Shown one piece after another: positions 62,615-64,000 of a stretch of DNA of 64,000 nucleotides. Numbering within the stretch: the stretch's first letter is position 1; each line of letters begins with the position of its first letter. The DNA is taken from positions 20,975-84,974 of the forward strand of contig NZ_JACRAW010000006.1 of the NCBI RefSeq assembly GCF_016213215.1, given 5' to 3'. This DNA comes from Bradyrhizobium sp. (lineage in GTDB: Bacteria > Pseudomonadota > Alphaproteobacteria > Rhizobiales > Xanthobacteraceae). The notes under the pieces are model-generated. The model saw only the letters and a program-made list of their open reading frames with translations. It made no database searches and had not been told where the DNA came from. Both the position numbers and the translations under genes were made by a program.

Positions 62615-63430
62615 ATGGCAGACGCTCCCGGGAAGATCGAGTCGGCAGCACAAACTCTTACGATACGGGCGTTGATGCTGGGAGACCGGATCAATCCAGC
62701 CGGCCTCGAGATTGGTGAACTCGTATCCTCGGTGCCGGTCGCGTTCCGTCTTCACTCCGGGCTTGCCGTCATCTTCCGTTACGGCGTCGTGGTCTTGATC
62801 GGGCTCTTGCCCTCGGAGCAGATTGCGTTCATCGAAACCATAAAGCCGCGCGTCTCAGGCGAGCTCCCCCCGTACGAAGAAGAGACGGCGCAGGCGCAGA
62901 TCTGCAGCGAGGAATCTGCGGAAGCCATTCCACCGGGCGGACCGATCTGCATCAGCAAGTTCTCCGATGATCGCCTGCTCCTGATCGCGGACGCGCTGGC
63001 CAAGAGCACGGCCCTGGCGCGCGACGAGCGCAGGGTCGCCGCGGTGTTCGACATCATCGAACCATTCGCACGCGATCTGGCGGAAAAGGGTAAAACGCCG
63101 TATCGTCGCAAGGCGATCCTGCAATTGATCGGCAACGCGCTGCTCGTCCAGCAGCGCGTCTCCGGCCGCGTCGCCATCGGCGAGAAGCCGGACGTGCTGT
63201 GGGAAAAGCCGGAACTGGATCGGCTCTACGCCCGGCTTGAGGACGAATACGAGCTCAAGGAGCGGCTGGATGCGCTCGAACGCAAATTGACGGCGATCTC
63301 GGAAACCGCAAACGCGCTGACCGACATCATCGATACCCGCCGCTCGCTGCGGGTCGAGCTCGCCATCGTCATCCTGATCGTTCTGGAAATCGTGATCGGC
63401 TTCTTCCCGTTCCTCACGAGCGGCCATTAG
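62615..63430 (+). CDS. RMD1/DUF155 family membrane protein
   Basis: The 271-residue product has the DUF155 core: TLTIRALMLGDRINPAGLEI, GELVSSVPVAFRLHSGLAVI, FRYGVVVLIGLLPSEQIAFI, and helical parts DERRVAAVFDIIEPFARDLA, EDEYELKERLDALERKLTAI. One C-terminal transmembrane helix (ELAIVILIVLEIVIGFF). Related to mitochondrial RMND1 proteins and yeast Rmd; the bacterial function is unknown. Tail-anchored in the inner membrane. Confidence 0.8.
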   Translation: MADAPGKIESAAQTLTIRALMLGDRINPAGLEIGELVSSVPVAFRLHSGLAVIFRYGVVVLIGLLPSEQIAFIETIKPRVSGELPPYEEETAQAQICSEESAEAIPPGGPICISKFSDDRLLLIADALAKSTALARDERRVAAVFDIIEPFARDLAEKGKTPYRRKAILQLIGNALLVQQRVSGRVAIGEKPDVLWEKPELDRLYARLEDEYELKERLDALERKLTAISETANALTDIIDTRRSLRVELAIVILIVLEIVIGFFPFLTSGH

Positions 63431-63468
63431 GCGCAAGCCTGGAATGCAGCCTGCACACTCGGCCCGCC

Positions 63469-64000
63469 TTACATCGGGAGCCCTAAGAACTTGAACGGCT
63501 CGGCCTCGCGAAATCTGCCGGTCACTTCACCCGAGAAGGCGTTCGACTGGTCGGGGCCCAGATCGAGCTTCTTCACCTTACCCGTATCCGGAGAAAGATC
63601 GGCAGCCTTCAGGTCCACCCAGAAGGTGTTGGGCGTCAGCACGGATTCGAAGAAATAGAGCTTGCGCTGATGATCGGCGACGGTGCGCCAGCGCGTCGAC
63701 GAGATGTTCGGCGCGGTCGGGGTTGATATGCCGAACGGAACGGACACGTTGCGGATCACGCTGAAGACGCTGGCTACGGCGCGATCGGGCGTCTGGTTCT
63801 TTGGCAGCGCCTCGACGTAGAAGGAAGCACGCGCGAAGCGATCCGCGGCGCGGTTCGTACCGGGCAGCATCACCATGCCGCCGACCTCCTTCCAATAGGC
63901 GTTCAGCGCCAACTGCTCCTTGAAGACCGGGGAATTGGTCATGACCTGGTATTTGCGATCGTGGTGGATCACGGGCTTGCCCTTGATGTACTCGATGATC
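63469..64000 (-). CDS. choloylglycine hydrolase / penicillin V acylase-like, C-terminal part (cut by window edge)
   Basis: The frame continues beyond the window end, reading EYIKGKPVIHHDRKYQVMTN then SPVFKEQLALNAYWKEVGG. That is the Ntn-hydrolase pattern of choloylglycine hydrolases and penicillin V acylases, where the NSP Asn lies in the active site. WRTVADHQRKLYFFES is also typical. The N-terminal nucleophile Cys lies outside the window. The substrate could be a bile acid amide, penicillin V or an acyl-homoserine lactone; not decidable here. Signal peptide and start are unseen. Confidence 0.75.
   Translation of the reverse strand, partial: IIEYIKGKPVIHHDRKYQVMTNSPVFKEQLALNAYWKEVGGMVMLPGTNRAADRFARASFYVEALPKNQTPDRAVASVFSVIRNVSVPFGISTPTAPNISSTRWRTVADHQRKLYFFESVLTPNTFWVDLKAADLSPDTGKVKKLDLGPDQSNAFSGEVTGRFREAEPFKFLGLPM

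Overview
The window is high-GC alphaproteobacterial chromosome, most likely Bradyrhizobium or a close relative. The evidence is the gene content: a HisKA_2-type kinase, a phasin, orphan FecR/VCBS surface proteins, many small lineage-type hypothetical genes, an Flp pilin, GrlR-like and Gre-like proteins, and an intergenic repeat family with two partial copies here. I saw no rRNA, tRNA, CRISPR array, insertion sequence or prophage.

Layout. 1-7.4 kb holds signalling and small genes: a sensor kinase, a ribbon-helix-helix protein, a cupredoxin-like protein, DUF1993, DUF2336, a PPOX-family protein and a response regulator. 7.2-10.4 kb holds an SDR, a remnant of a lactonase-like metallo-beta-lactamase and a FadH-like flavoenzyme. 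10.8-16.1 kb holds a divergent pair of FecR-domain proteins, one of them 1072 aa with adhesin and RTX-like features, plus a TPR protein. 16.2-21.6 kb holds a translationally coupled phosphodiesterase pair (EEP nuclease and PLD-VTT fusion) and a solitary molybdopterin hydroxylase subunit. 21.8-34 kb is mixed: coiled-coil proteins, MFS, histidine phosphatase, DUF6644/DUF6152, hpaR/hpaD, a serine hydrolase, a phasin followed by a strongly structured RNA candidate, and a Crp-type regulator. 34.2-46.7 kb holds a ThDP enzyme with an FAD dehydrogenase, HD-GYP, Gre, RlpA, L,D-transpeptidase, GrlR-like and Flp pilin genes.

The main system is the phosphonate (C-P lyase) locus at about 46.9-62.2 kb. phnG-H-I-J-K-L-M-N plus a PPOX gene run on the minus strand. 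phnF lies divergent to phnG. A separate minus-strand transport operon reads phnC-phnD2-phnD1-phnE-phnE. Divergent to phnC is a plus-strand operon of a hexapeptide acyltransferase, a second phnM-type hydrolase and a 2H-phosphoesterase (DUF1045 type). The locus appears wired to phosphate starvation: 7-N4-7 Pho-box-like sites precede phnG, phnC and the acyltransferase gene. A perfect 10-6-10 palindrome, probably the PhnF operator, overlaps the predicted phnG promoter. PhnCDE would import phosphonate, PhnGHIJKLM would convert it to alkane and 5-phosphoribosyl 1,2-cyclic phosphate, and PhnN would finish the route to PRPP. No phnP is visible, so the 2H protein is a candidate for the cyclic-phosphate step.

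The least explained features are the three-way-junction RNA after the phasin gene (32.58-32.71 kb), the two-input phnG promoter, the phnD-phnE intercistronic hairpin, the near-perfect 29-bp palindrome between hpaR and hpaD, and the Glu-to-Gln change in the molybdenum hydroxylase. The end of the window cuts a choloylglycine-hydrolase-family gene.
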